From: Paenibacillus piscarius
Lineage (GTDB): Bacteria > Bacillota > Bacilli > Paenibacillales > Paenibacillaceae
Direction of reading: 5' to 3'
NCBI RefSeq assembly: GCF_022234545.1
Contig: NZ_JAIEUI010000011.1
Location: 1 to 64,000, forward strand
Length of the DNA: 64,000 nt
Part shown: positions 8,603 to 16,656 of the stretch, in pieces
Layout of the letters: every line of letters begins with the position of its first letter
How positions within the stretch are numbered: the first letter of the stretch is position 1
Program-made: the position numbers and the translations under genes
The notes under the pieces: generated by a model
Seen by the model: the letters and a program-made list of their open reading frames with translations, nothing else
Told to the model about the DNA's origin: nothing
Databases searched by the model: none

Positions 8603-10060
8603 CTACAATTGCGGGCGGGCCTTATGATGCTCTGTGTGCTGTTCAAAGGCATGGGCAACGCGCAGTACCGTGCTCTCGTCAAATTCCTTGCCGATAATCT
8701 GCAGACCCACAGGCAGGCCTTCGGCGAAGCCGCAAGGAATGCTGATGGCAGGTATGCCGGCCAGGCTGACAGGGATGGTCAGGATATCGTTCAGATACAT
8801 CGTGAGCGGATCTTCGGTCTGCGAGCCCAGCTTGAAGGCTGTAGTTGGCGCAGTCGGCCCGAGCACGACATCATATTTGGTGAATATGTCATCAAAGTCC
8901 TGCTTGATCAGGGTGCGGACCTTCTGGGCTTTCAGATAATAAGCATCGTAGTATCCCGAGCTCAGCGCATACGTTCCGAGCATAATCCGGCGTTTAACCT
9001 CAGGGCCGAAGCCCTGGCTGCGGGAGTTATGGTACAGCTCCAGCAATCCGCCCCCGTCATCCACACGCTGGCCGTAGCGGACCCCGTCGAACCGGGCCAG
9101 ATTGGAGGAAGCCTCCGAGGAGGAGAGCAGATAATAAGCGGCAACAGCATATTCGGTGTGCGGAAGAGATACTTCCTCCCATACCGCGCCGAGCCCTTCC
9201 AGCACCTTAAGCGCCGCCAGCACGGATTCACGTACCGCTGCATCTACACCTTCGCCGATGTACTCCTTCGGCACAGCAATCCGCAGGCCGGCAACATCGC
9301 CAGTCAGCGCGCTAAGATAATCAGGGATGTCCACTTTGGCCGAGGTCGAATCCTGGGCATCATAACCGGCAATAGCCTGCAGCACGTACGCGGAATCTTC
9401 CACGGTGCGGGTAATCGGGCCGATCTGATCCAGCGAGGAGGCAAAAGCAACCAGGCCGTAACGCGAGACCAGACCATAGGTTGGCTTGAGGCCTACTACC
9501 CCGCAGTAGGATGCCGGCTGCCGGATCGATCCTCCGGTGTCGGAGCCCAGTGTGAAGTAGACTTCGCCCGCAGCAACCGCCGCTGCCGAACCGCCGCTCG
9601 ATCCGCCGGGAACCCGCTCCAGATCCCACGGATTGGATACCGCACTGAAGCTGGAATTCTCATTGGAGCCGCCCATGGCGAACTCGTCCATATTCAGCTT
9701 GCCGATGGTTACGGCATCCGCCTGGCGCAGCTTGGACACTACGGTTGCGTCATACAGCGGCTGGAAGTTGGCCAGGAACTGGCTGGCACAGGTGGTGCGC
9801 AGACCCTTGGTCACAATATTATCCTTAATTCCGGCGGGCAGTCCGAAGAGCAGGCCGCGGGAAGCCCCTGAGGCCAGCTTGTCATCAAGCACACGCGCCT
9901 GCTGGCGGGCCCCCTCCTCATTCAAAGTCAAAAAGGCATGAATCTTACTGTCACGCTCCGCAATAATGGATAACGCTTCCTCTGTCAGCTCACTGACCGA
10001 AACTGCCTTGGTGTGCAGCATGTTATGTACTTCAGGTAACCGGTATTGAAACAGGCTCAA
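8603..10060 (-). CDS. gatA: Asp-tRNA(Asn)/Glu-tRNA(Gln) amidotransferase subunit A
   Basis: GatA is an amidase-signature enzyme that frees ammonia from glutamine for tRNA amidation. The amidase signature is plain: [14 protein letters not shown] around residues 150-165, with catalytic Ser and cis-Ser, and a Lys in [10 protein letters not shown] near residue 79. I chose a TTG start at 10060 (TTG AGC CTG) because GAGGAGG lies just upstream and it gives 485 residues, the usual GatA length. The longer open frame to 10129 would overlap gatC. It lies 25 nt after the gatC stop. Confidence 0.96.
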   Translation of the reverse strand: MSLFQYRLPEVHNMLHTKAVSVSELTEEALSIIAERDSKIHAFLTLNEEGARQQARVLDDKLASGASRGLLFGLPAGIKDNIVTKGLRTTCASQFLANFQPLYDATVVSKLRQADAVTIGKLNMDEFAMGGSNENSSFSAVSNPWDLERVPGGSSGGSAAAVAAGEVYFTLGSDTGGSIRQPASYCGVVGLKPTYGLVSRYGLVAFASSLDQIGPITRTVEDSAYVLQAIAGYDAQDSTSAKVDIPDYLSALTGDVAGLRIAVPKEYIGEGVDAAVRESVLAALKVLEGLGAVWEEVSLPHTEYAVAAYYLLSSSEASSNLARFDGVRYGQRVDDGGGLLELYHNSRSQGFGPEVKRRIMLGTYALSSGYYDAYYLKAQKVRTLIKQDFDDIFTKYDVVLGPTAPTTAFKLGSQTEDPLTMYLNDILTIPVSLAGIPAISIPCGFAEGLPVGLQIIGKEFDESTVLRVAHAFEQHTEHHKARPQL

Positions 10061-10085
10061 CTTGCTTCCTCCTCTCTTGGTATCG

Positions 10086-10373
10086 TTATTCCAGAACAGC
10101 GGGAACCTTGAATTGTCCGTCTTCATCATCGGGTGCGTTAAGCAGAGCGTCCTCCTGGGTCAGGCTCTCCTTCACCACATCCTCACGCATCACATTGCTG
10201 ACCTGCAGCACATGCGTCGTCGGCTTCACATTCTCGGTATCCAGCTCATTCAGTTTCTCGGCATATTGTAAAATAGCATTCATTTGTTCGGTGAAGGTAG
10301 CCTCTTCTTCCGGGCTTAATTGCAGGCGGGCCAGCCTGGCCACATGCTGCACATCTTTGACAGTGATGCTCAT
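10086..10373 (-). CDS. gatC: Asp-tRNA(Asn)/Glu-tRNA(Gln) amidotransferase subunit C
   Basis: GatC has 95 residues and is the small belt subunit that wraps GatA and GatB. The N-terminal helix ([13 protein letters not shown]) and the C-terminal R-x-D-x-V ... [17 protein letters not shown] segment are family hallmarks. It is first in gatCAB. A GGAGGG ribosome-binding site precedes the ATG. Confidence 0.96.
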   Translation of the reverse strand: MSITVKDVQHVARLARLQLSPEEEATFTEQMNAILQYAEKLNELDTENVKPTTHVLQVSNVMREDVVKESLTQEDALLNAPDDEDGQFKVPAVLE

Positions 10374-10424
10374 ATTGGATATCCCTCCTGTTTAAAGGGC
10401 TAAAGCGCCCGGATAACGTTTTTA

Positions 10425-10453
10425 ATTATATTGTAGAAGGCCTTACAATTCAA
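10425..10453 (-). promoter_or_regulatory. SigA-type promoter of gatCAB
   Basis: On the minus strand, -35 TTGAAT (10448-10453) and a perfect -10 TATAAT (10425-10430) are separated by 17 nt, about 50 nt upstream of gatC. Confidence 0.75.
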
Positions 10454-10535
10454 TGTGCTTGTCAACAGAAGGAAGATCAGGGAGGCGGCAGGGGGGACAG
10501 ATTGGAAGGAATAGGCGGGAGAATGGGTGAAAAAC

Positions 10536-10562
10536 AAAAAGCCGGCATTATGCCGGCTTCTA
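10536..10562 (-). terminator. terminator after the 128-aa hypothetical gene
   Basis: GCCGGCATAATGCCGGC is a perfect hairpin followed by TTTTTG on the minus strand. It overlaps the very end of the preceding gene. Confidence 0.88.
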
Positions 10563-10563
10563 C

Positions 10564-10950
10564 TTAAATCCAGGCGCGAAGGTTCACCTGCTTGATGAAA
10601 TCCGCCTGGGACATACTCTCTTGGGATGTTGTCTCTATCTCTTCCGCCTCGGCTGCTTCACCGTTCATCAATTGATGGAACAGCTTCTCATTGTACGTTG
10701 ACAGTGCGTAATCTATCAGCGCCTCATGCGTGGCTCTCTCGGCTTCCGCTGCCAGCATCTGCTCTTCGGCCTCAATGTCCTCAGCTGTAACATAGAAATT
10801 CCTGTTAGCCTCGGGAACACGAATGACATAATCAAACGCATTATCAGGATTGCGGTCGTAAGCAATCAGGTAGCCATAGTCTCCGATAGGAAGGCTCTGC
10901 TCGAAAGCGTCCGCGACAATGACAATCTTCTCTCCTAAACGCAGCATCAT
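10564..10950 (-). CDS. conserved-looking hypothetical protein
   Basis: I do not recognise this 128-residue soluble protein. The N-terminal half (residues 1-55) looks like a small beta-rich domain. The C-terminal half is strongly acidic and helical, rich in Glu and Ala, and ends in KQVNLRAWI. An AGGAGG ribosome-binding site precedes two adjacent ATG codons and a terminator follows directly, so it is a well-formed single gene. A weak promoter (TTGAAA/TAGATT) may lie upstream. Nothing in the context gives a role. Confidence 0.75.
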   Translation of the reverse strand: MMLRLGEKIVIVADAFEQSLPIGDYGYLIAYDRNPDNAFDYVIRVPEANRNFYVTAEDIEAEEQMLAAEAERATHEALIDYALSTYNEKLFHQLMNGEAAEAEEIETTSQESMSQADFIKQVNLRAWI

Positions 10951-11106
10951 CCTACCTCCTGACTAAAATCTATCATGGATTTGCTTGTTTCAACAGTCTA
11001 CTAAAAAAAGATAGAGCTGTCCAGCAGCAGGATGGCACTATTCCTGAATTGTCACAGAAAAAACGACGAAACATCTTGTAAACTTACATTTCTGTTACAA
11101 AATCCG

Positions 11107-11874
11107 TCAATCCGGTAATTTATGTCTGCCTGTCAGCAGAGAAGCCCCAGCGATGCAGGCTAGGATCAGCAGCAATGCACAGATCACCGGACCCGCTTCG
11201 GCTGTCCCGTCCGCAAGGACTGCCGCAGACAATCCGGGCAGCGCAGCCGGCAGCCAGCCGGTCTGGGAAGGCAGCAGGCTGTGAGCCAGGCTCATTCCGG
11301 CTGCCAGCAGGAGAGCAAGACCTGCTGCTGCAGGCCCGCGCAGCCAGGCACTGAAGAAGAGCGTGAGGGATACCGCGCAGAGCAGCCACAGCGCATAAAG
11401 CGAGGAGGCCGCTGCGACAGCACTCCAGGGCAGTTGCCCCATTAACAGAGCCGTATAATACGCAGCCCCTGCCGTCCCCAGTCCCACGGCCAGGAGCAAT
11501 ACAGTCAAATGTGCCGCCCACTTAGCCGCAACAATGGAGACAGGGGACAACGGCTTGGCCATCAGCAGCTCAAATGTCCCGCTTAAGCGTTCACCTGCCA
11601 GACTGTTCATCCCTGCCAGTGCGAGCACCAGCATCCCGATCGTTCCATATTGTCCCAGCGCCTGGGCCATTACCGTTGCAGCGCCCGGCAGCTCGTAGTT
11701 CTCCAGTAGAGCTGCAGGAGCATTGGAGGAGGCTGCCAGAATGTCAGGCATATAATAAGCGACCAGCGGCTGCATAATCCCCAGAATGATGAACACCACA
11801 GGCACCCAGACCAGCCTGTAGCTGCGGACAGCCTCAAGCAGCTCCCGCAAATACAGCGTCCATAGCCTCCTCAT
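11107..11874 (-). CDS. yxlG: ABC-2 type transporter permease, YxlG-like
   Basis: This 255-residue membrane protein has six hydrophobic segments, the layout of an ABC-2 permease (NosY/YxlG type). The segment at residues 85-105 (LAGMNSLAGERLSGTFELL) is the usual cytoplasmic coupling region. Its ATG overlaps the stop of the ATPase gene (ATGA), showing translational coupling. It is the last gene of the sigY-yxlCDEFG-like operon. The exported substrate is unknown. Confidence 0.85.
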   Translation of the reverse strand: MRRLWTLYLRELLEAVRSYRLVWVPVVFIILGIMQPLVAYYMPDILAASSNAPAALLENYELPGAATVMAQALGQYGTIGMLVLALAGMNSLAGERLSGTFELLMAKPLSPVSIVAAKWAAHLTVLLLAVGLGTAGAAYYTALLMGQLPWSAVAAASSLYALWLLCAVSLTLFFSAWLRGPAAAGLALLLAAGMSLAHSLLPSQTGWLPAALPGLSAAVLADGTAEAGPVICALLLILACIAGASLLTGRHKLPD

Positions 11875-12785
11875 GCCCCCACCACCTTCATGAACAGCTC
11901 CTCCAGCGTAGAGGAGCCTGCCTCGAAGTGCAGCAGGGGAATATCCAGCTCTGCTGCGGACTGCAGAATCATCCGGCGGGCAAGTTCAACATCGCTTACG
12001 TTCAGCAGCGCCTTCCCGTCCGATATTTCGGCCCCATTAACCAGAGCACTGTGACTCAGCTCCTCCAGCCAACGGACAGCCCGTTGTTCTCCAGCTACAG
12101 CCAGTCTGATGACCGGAAGGCTGTATTCTGTTCGCAGGCGGGCTAATGTTCCCTGCTCAGCGATCCGCCCCTGGTTCATCAATATGACCTCATCGCAGAT
12201 CTCTTCGGCATCATGCAGAACATGGGTGGAGAAAATGACGGTCGTCTCCTCGCGGATCTCCCTCAGCAGCTCCATCACCTCACGGCGGCCGATCGGGTCC
12301 AACGCAGAAACCGGCTCGTCAAGCAGCAGCAGGCGTGGACGGTGCACCAAGGCCTGGGCTAACCCCAGGCGCTGCTTCATTCCGCCGGAATATCCGCCGA
12401 TCCGGCGGCGTGCCGCTTCCTTAAGTCCCACCCGTTCCAGTACAGCGGCCGATGCCGCCGACGCTTCCCGGGTGCGCATACCGCTTAGCTTGGCCGAGAA
12501 CATGAGATATTCCAGCCCGCTCATCCAGTTATAGAATGCGGGGGCCTGCGGCAGATACCCCAGATGCCGGCGGTAATCTCCTCCAGGGGAACCCCCGGCG
12601 AAACTGACCGCACCGGAGGTCAGCGGCAACAAGCCGGCAAGCATCCGCAGCGTTGTCGTCTTCCCCGCTCCGTTCGGCCCCAGCAGCGCGACACAGCGGC
12701 CGGCTTCAATACTGAAGCTGATTCCATCCACAGAGGGACGGCCGCCATAGGTCTTGCGCAGATCAGCAACCTCAAGCAGCGGCAT
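11871..12785 (-). CDS. yxlF: ABC transporter ATP-binding protein, YxlF-like
   Basis: This 304-residue ATPase has Walker A LLGPNGAGKTT near residue 38, a Y-S-G-G-M-K-Q-R signature and Walker B LLLLDEP. A C-terminal accessory part of about 80 residues is typical of ABC-2 exporters. I start it at 12785 (ATG CCG CTG) after GGAGGG; the longer open frame upstream only reads through the preceding gene. The ATG overlaps the YxlE-like stop (TGATG). It pairs with the permease just downstream. Confidence 0.92.
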   Translation of the reverse strand: MPLLEVADLRKTYGGRPSVDGISFSIEAGRCVALLGPNGAGKTTTLRMLAGLLPLTSGAVSFAGGSPGGDYRRHLGYLPQAPAFYNWMSGLEYLMFSAKLSGMRTREASAASAAVLERVGLKEAARRRIGGYSGGMKQRLGLAQALVHRPRLLLLDEPVSALDPIGRREVMELLREIREETTVIFSTHVLHDAEEICDEVILMNQGRIAEQGTLARLRTEYSLPVIRLAVAGEQRAVRWLEELSHSALVNGAEISDGKALLNVSDVELARRMILQSAAELDIPLLHFEAGSSTLEELFMKVVGA

Positions 12786-12976
12786 CACAGATCCCTCCTT
12801 CCCAGCGTGAAATAGGCGATGCTGCCGAGCAGGTTGCCAAAGATCAGGAACAGCACCCACATCCATCTCGGACCCCGCACCTGCTCTGCCTTCGTAAGTG
12901 AGATCAGACCAATAACCGCAAGCAAAACCTGCAGAGCCAGCAGCGGCCCGATCAATCCCCAATTGATATCGTTCAT
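12785..12976 (-). CDS. yxlE: small membrane protein, PLDc-N domain, YxlE-like
   Basis: This 63-residue protein has two transmembrane helices (about residues 6-26 and 38-58) linked by a short basic loop, the PLDc_N (phospholipase D nuclease N-terminal) pattern. In Bacillus subtilis, YxlE in the same operon position is a negative regulator of SigY. Position and size support YxlE. It is translationally coupled to the ATPase gene. Confidence 0.8.
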   Translation of the reverse strand: MNDINWGLIGPLLALQVLLAVIGLISLTKAEQVRGPRWMWVLFLIFGNLLGSIAYFTLGRRDL

Positions 12977-13038
12977 ACCCGTATCCCTCCAGTTCTCATA
13001 AGTGTGACTGAAAAAGATAGACGGAAAATAGTGGTACG

Positions 13039-13275
13039 TTAGCGGTTCCTGCCAGCCTTCCGCTTCCGGTTATCCGGGAGAACTACAAACAGCAGATAGC
13101 ATAATGCCGGTGTAGGCACAACAGTAAGTCCCCATATCCCCCAGAACCAGGCCTTCCATCCCTGGCCTCTGTCCCGGGCGTGGAGGAACAACCAGGTTCC
13201 CTGCAGCATCACTACAGCCACCAAAACAATCCATAACCAGAGTGGCAATTCCTGCAATTCCTGCAGTTCCTTCAC
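13039..13275 (-). CDS. yxlD: small membrane protein, YxlD-like
   Basis: This 78-residue protein has two hydrophobic helices (about residues 9-28 and 42-66) and a very basic C-terminus. I chose a GTG start at 13275 because GGAGGAGG lies seven bases upstream and the GTG overlaps the stop of the previous gene (GTGA). A longer ATG frame to 13308 exists. In Bacillus subtilis YxlD negatively regulates SigY; here the assignment rests mainly on operon position. Confidence 0.72.
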   Translation of the reverse strand: MKELQELQELPLWLWIVLVAVVMLQGTWLFLHARDRGQGWKAWFWGIWGLTVVPTPALCYLLFVVLPDNRKRKAGRNR

Positions 13276-13604
13276 GGCTGTGCCTCCTCCCGCCGGCGTC
13301 TGATCCACGCTGCTCCCGGGATACCAAGCGCTGCCAGCAGAAAAATCGCCTGCAGGCTCAGGTAGAGCACCGGTGCAGAGCTTAGAATGGAGATTACGGC
13401 AGTAATCAGCACCAGGGCAAGGAGGATGAATAACAGCAGCTCCTTGCGTCGCTGCCTGCTCCGGCGGAGTGCTTCCGATGCTATAAGCTGCTCCAGCTCC
13501 GGCAGTGAGGGAGGAGTGACATCATCATACTGTCTGTCCAGATTCTCCAGCTCTGCCGAGAGCTTATTCAGAAGTTCTTCATCACTGTTAAATCTCACCA
13601 TCAT
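13272..13604 (-). CDS. yxlC: SigY anti-sigma/negative regulator candidate, YxlC-like
   Basis: This 110-residue protein has an acidic N-terminal cytoplasmic half (residues 1-45), a basic patch, then two membrane helices (about 53-72 and 76-95) and a basic tail. Its start overlaps the end of sigY, with AAGGAG close upstream. In Bacillus subtilis YxlC and YxlD together act as the anti-SigY factor. Position and topology fit YxlC; direct sequence identity is not obvious to me. Confidence 0.75.
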   Translation of the reverse strand: MMVRFNSDEELLNKLSAELENLDRQYDDVTPPSLPELEQLIASEALRRSRQRRKELLLFILLALVLITAVISILSSAPVLYLSLQAIFLLAALGIPGAAWIRRRREEAQP

Positions 13605-14130
13605 TCAGCTCCTTCCGCAGCTGGCCCAAGCCGGCAGCTACACGTGATTTCACGGTTCCCGCAGGAATCTCCAGCATTTCCCCGATCTCATCGTACCCGT
13701 ATCCGTAATAATGCTTCAGCAGAACCGCCATTCTATGCGCGGAGGACAACCGCGACATAGCATCAAGCACATCACTCCACTCCATATTACGGCTCTCAAA
13801 CCCCCATCGTATCCGGCGGGTCCCGTGCTCCTGCGCCTGCTCCTGCTTCCACTTCATCTCACGCCGCCAGCGCCGCTTGCGGTCAATGTACAGGCGGCTG
13901 GCGATCGTAATCAGCCATGAAGAAAATTTGGACGAACCATTGTACGTTCCAATCTTCTCCATACACCGGACCATCGTATCCTGGGCAAGCTCCTCAGCAA
14001 GCGAAGGGTCCATGGTGGCCTTCACCAGATACTTGTACAGGAAGGGATAGTGCTCCCGCAGCAGCATAGCCAGCGCTGCAGCATCTCCCTGCTGTGCCCG
14101 GCTGATCTTCTCCAGCATCGCGTCGCCCAT
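13588..14130 (-). CDS. sigY: ECF RNA polymerase sigma factor SigY
   Basis: This ECF sigma factor (180 residues from the chosen start) has sigma-2 (residues about 18-85, with the ELAQDTMVRCMEKI and FSSWLITIASRLYIDRKRR segments) and sigma-4 (about 120-175, with the YGYDEIGEMLEIPAGTVKSR helix-turn-helix). The GGGGAGGGG site lies just upstream of the ATG at 14130. The upstream ATG at 14157 would nearly coincide with the predicted transcription start, so it was rejected. The gene order sigY-yxlC-D-E-F-G matches Bacillus subtilis. Confidence 0.88.
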   Translation of the reverse strand: MGDAMLEKISRAQQGDAAALAMLLREHYPFLYKYLVKATMDPSLAEELAQDTMVRCMEKIGTYNGSSKFSSWLITIASRLYIDRKRRWRREMKWKQEQAQEHGTRRIRWGFESRNMEWSDVLDAMSRLSSAHRMAVLLKHYYGYGYDEIGEMLEIPAGTVKSRVAAGLGQLRKELNDGEI

Positions 14131-14165
14131 AGCCCCTCCCCTATCCTTTTCTATCACATCTGTAA

Positions 14166-14191
14166 TACGCTTAAGTAACAGCTATCGTTCA
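14166..14191 (-). promoter_or_regulatory. SigY-type autoregulatory promoter
   Basis: On the minus strand, TGAACG (14186-14191) and CGTA (14166-14169) are separated by 16 nt. This resembles the reported SigY consensus (TGAACG ... CGTC). It lies about 35 nt upstream of the sigY start and overlaps the stop codon of the small upstream ORF. Confidence 0.65.
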
Positions 14192-14395
14192 TTCACCGTC
14201 GGAATTATTCTGCAGCTCCCAGAGTCTGCGTCTCCACGGCTGGAATCTCCCCCTGCCCCTGGGGAAGCTCCAGAACAGGGTACTCTTAGTATCGCTTCTC
14301 CCTGCCGCATCATCCGCCTTATTGCATCCGCCTGCATCTATGTCAGCTGTTTCCGATTCTCCGTAATTAAGCTGGTACTGCATTTCTTCCTTCAA
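14189..14395 (-). CDS. possible small Arg/Trp-rich peptide upstream of sigY
   Basis: This is a 68-codon frame starting with TTG at 14395. GGGAGG at 14403-14408 is seven bases upstream, a good spacing. The first 38 residues are acidic and polar with a single Cys. A strongly basic aromatic stretch follows (FPRGRGRFQPWRRRLW) and then an acidic end. Its stop touches the SigY promoter. A promoter, a palindrome and a hairpin with T-run precede it. I know no family for it, and coding is not certain. Confidence 0.42.
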   Translation of the reverse strand: MKEEMQYQLNYGESETADIDAGGCNKADDAAGRSDTKSTLFWSFPRGRGRFQPWRRRLWELQNNSDGE

Positions 14396-14433
14396 GCTGC
14401 TTCCTCCCAAGAAATTAAGATATCGGTGTGCAC

Positions 14434-14476
14434 AAAAAAAGAACGCAAACCGGGATTATTTCCACAGTCTGCGTGC
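14434..14476 (-). terminator. terminator or attenuator hairpin ahead of the sigY region
   Basis: On the minus strand ACGCAGAC pairs with GTTTGCGT (one G-T pair) across a 16-nt loop and is followed by TCTTTTTTTG. It follows the metallo-hydrolase operon. It also lies downstream of a promoter at 14510-14538, so it may act as a leader attenuator for the small ORF. Confidence 0.75.
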
Positions 14477-14485
14477 TTCGCGAGG

Positions 14486-14500
14486 TAAATGTTACATTTA
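14486..14500. promoter_or_regulatory. palindromic operator candidate
   Basis: TAAATGT-T-ACATTTA is a perfect 7+1+7 inverted repeat. It begins about 10 nt downstream of the -10 hexamer at 14510-14515, so it would cover the transcription start, a usual repressor position. The cognate regulator is unknown. Confidence 0.45.
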
Positions 14501-14509
14501 ATTAACATC

Positions 14510-14538
14510 ATTGTAGCAACTCTGTATCTTTTTGTCCA
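14510..14538 (-). promoter_or_regulatory. SigA-type promoter upstream of small ORF/sigY
   Basis: On the minus strand, -35 TGGACA (14533-14538) and -10 TACAAT (14510-14515) are separated by 17 nt. It lies just past the stop of the metallo-hydrolase gene. Confidence 0.55.
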
Positions 14539-14586
14539 TCCTAAATTTCCCGGATCATGTCGCATCTGACCAAAAGATGTCGTTAT

Positions 14587-15216
14587 TTATGCCGGGACAT
14601 ACGGATTGTGAAGCTTCTCATATCCAATCGATGTCCGCGGCCCGTGGCCGGGGAACACCCTGACTTCCTCATCCAAGCGGTACAGCTTGCCGCGGATGGA
14701 GTCGATGAGATCACGCTCTCTGCCTCCGGGAAGATCCGTGCGCCCTACGCCCATTTTGAACAGGACATCACCGGAGAATAAATCGCTGCCGCACAGGAGG
14801 CTAACGCTTCCCGGAGAATGCCCGGGCGTATGCAGCACGCGGAATTCAAGTCCAAGCAGCTTGAGTGTCTGGCCTTCCGCCAGATCGTACTCTGCCGGAT
14901 CTGTGCTGACGGGAGGCGTAGTATCAGGCCACATTAAGGAGCCGTTCAGCTTCGGACTGCCCAGCCACTCACTCTCCAGCGGATGGATGTAGACGGGGCA
15001 TTTCTTGGCTTTGCGAACCTCGTCAAGTCCCGCAATATGGTCGAAATGGGCATGGGTCAGCACAATGGCTTCAATCTCCATCCCCTCAGCTGCGCGGAGC
15101 AGGGCCGCAGGATTGGCGCCGGGATCAATAATCACCCCACGCTTAGGATCTGCTCCCGTGAGCAGGTAAGCATTCGTCTGGAGTGCCCCCAGATTATAAG
15201 ATCGAATATTCAGCAT
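14587..15216 (-). CDS. MBL-fold metallo-hydrolase (YqgX/glyoxalase II-like)
   Basis: This 209-residue hydrolase has the metallo-beta-lactamase motif THAHFDH near residue 54, later metal ligands (the H of HTPGHSPG, an Asp in LFSGD) and a terminal VFPGHGP motif. This set is typical of glyoxalase II-like YqgX proteins that hydrolyse thioesters such as S-lactoylglutathione or bacillithiol analogues. The substrate is unproven. It is the last gene of a three-gene leftward operon, five nt after the thioredoxin-like gene. Confidence 0.87.
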   Translation of the reverse strand: MLNIRSYNLGALQTNAYLLTGADPKRGVIIDPGANPAALLRAAEGMEIEAIVLTHAHFDHIAGLDEVRKAKKCPVYIHPLESEWLGSPKLNGSLMWPDTTPPVSTDPAEYDLAEGQTLKLLGLEFRVLHTPGHSPGSVSLLCGSDLFSGDVLFKMGVGRTDLPGGRERDLIDSIRGKLYRLDEEVRVFPGHGPRTSIGYEKLHNPYVPA

Positions 15217-15221
15217 CGGCG

Positions 15222-15788
15222 TTAGAATCCGGAGATCAGGCTGCGCAGCTCTTTGGCGATAACCGCGTGTGATTCCGTCCCTTCCCCGTAGGCTTGGCCC
15301 ATTGCTTTGCGCACTTCGGTGATTTTGCTCTCATAGTCGGCCGCTTCGCGGTCGGGATTCTCACGTTTGAACTCTACCATCAGCGATTGAACATGCGCCG
15401 GACGCGGGCCCCAATGCCCCAGCACATAACCTCCGGTATCGGCAAAAATAACAACAGGAACGGAGCGCCCGCCCATCGTCAGGAACTGATCCATCAGATC
15501 CTGATTCTCTTCGAGAATCAATACCTCCGTCTTAATACCCGCCGTCTCCAGAATCCGGAAGACCACGGGAACATTGCGGACCACATCTCCGCACCAGTCA
15601 GCGGCCAGAATCAGCACGCGCAGATCATCGCGGTGATTCAGGCTCTCGAAGTATTCACGGTCACTCTCATCTTCCCAGGCAAACTTCTCATACCACGATT
15701 CAAAAGCCTGCTGATTCTTCGTCATAGACTCCACGAACTGGCGCGGAGTAAGGCCCTGGCCGAATTTGCTTGCTACATTCTGCTTCAT
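15222..15788 (-). CDS. thioredoxin-family protein with single active-site Cys
   Basis: This 188-residue protein has a thioredoxin-like fold (about residues 50-140: a LRVLILAADWCGD strand/active-site segment and a GRSVPVVIFAD cis-Pro segment). The active site reads W-C-G-D, so the second Cys of CxxC is missing. It may be a monothiol or redox-inactive variant, as in some related Bacillales proteins. The ATG overlaps the DedA stop (ATGA), showing coupling. Confidence 0.83.
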   Translation of the reverse strand: MKQNVASKFGQGLTPRQFVESMTKNQQAFESWYEKFAWEDESDREYFESLNHRDDLRVLILAADWCGDVVRNVPVVFRILETAGIKTEVLILEENQDLMDQFLTMGGRSVPVVIFADTGGYVLGHWGPRPAHVQSLMVEFKRENPDREAADYESKITEVRKAMGQAYGEGTESHAVIAKELRSLISGF

Positions 15789-16417
15789 GCTGCACTACCT
15801 TTCTTCTTGGATTTGTACCACTTGAACAGGAAGTATAGAACAATTACCGCAATGGCGGCAAGAATAATCTCATGCGTATACTTGGCTGCGACCTCATCAA
15901 TACTCTTCCATCTGTCTCCTAGCGTATATCCCAAATAGACGAACAACACGCTCCACGGAATTACAGCAAGAGTTGTCAGCAGCGTGAACCGGCCCAGGTG
16001 CATCCGGGAGATGCCAGCCGGAACCGAGATCGCATGACGGACAACCGGAATGAAACGGGCGGTGAAGATAACGCCGGTCCCGTACTTCTGGAACCATTCC
16101 TCGGAATGGTCAATGTGCTTTTTGGAGATGAAGATGTACTTCCCGTACTTCTCCAGCACTGGCCTGCCGCCGTAACGGCCAATCCAATAGACAAAGATCT
16201 GGGCCACCACACCCCCAACCGTTCCGAACAGCACGGCGCCAAAAAAATTAATATCTCCCTGTGAAACCAAATACCCGCCGTAAGCCAGCACAATCTCGCT
16301 TGGAATGACTTCAATCATGAGGCCGATCATAATCCCGAAATACCCCAGAGACTGAATCCATTCAAATAGCTGTGACACAATATCAGATATGAAATGCAAC
16401 TGCAGCTCTCCTCCCAT
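15785..16417 (-). CDS. DedA family membrane protein
   Basis: This 210-residue protein has the SNARE-associated/DedA domain. The segment with GxxIPSEIVLAYGGYLV (about residues 35-50) and the GVIFTARFIPVVRHAISVPAG motif (about 114-134) are typical, including the conserved Arg residues. DedA proteins act in membrane lipid flipping and envelope homeostasis. It is the first gene of the dedA-thioredoxin-metallohydrolase operon. Confidence 0.92.
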   Translation of the reverse strand: MGGELQLHFISDIVSQLFEWIQSLGYFGIMIGLMIEVIPSEIVLAYGGYLVSQGDINFFGAVLFGTVGGVVAQIFVYWIGRYGGRPVLEKYGKYIFISKKHIDHSEEWFQKYGTGVIFTARFIPVVRHAISVPAGISRMHLGRFTLLTTLAVIPWSVLFVYLGYTLGDRWKSIDEVAAKYTHEIILAAIAVIVLYFLFKWYKSKKKGSAA

Positions 16418-16584
16418 GCTTATAATTAACCCGGCACTCTGCTGGCAAAATGCAATGCCCGGTCTGCTCTATGTATCCGGCTTCTCCTAGCCTATTCTAG
16501 CATATGCCGGCTTACGACTTCTACTTACGGAAAAGGAATATGCTGAGTTACGCCGATTGCAGAGGATTAATGTGATTTTGCAGG

Positions 16585-16638
16585 TTGACAATGCCTGAAT
16601 TGAGTGACTATTATATATTTAGATAATTACTTAAATAT
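16585..16638 (+). promoter_or_regulatory. sdpRI promoter and operator
   Basis: -35 TTGACA (16585-16590) and -10 TATTAT (16609-16614) are spaced 18 nt. Directly downstream, ATATTTA (16615-16621) and TAAATAT (16632-16638) form an inverted repeat with a 10-nt centre. Its position over the start site suits autorepression by the ArsR-type SdpR. Confidence 0.72.
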
Positions 16639-16656
16639 CGAAAGGAGGAGGCGGAG

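Noticed and set aside
12786-12962. N-terminal extension of the YxlF-like ATPase
   Set aside because: It overlaps the YxlE-like gene in another frame, and the ATG at 12785 has the better ribosome-binding site and the usual length.
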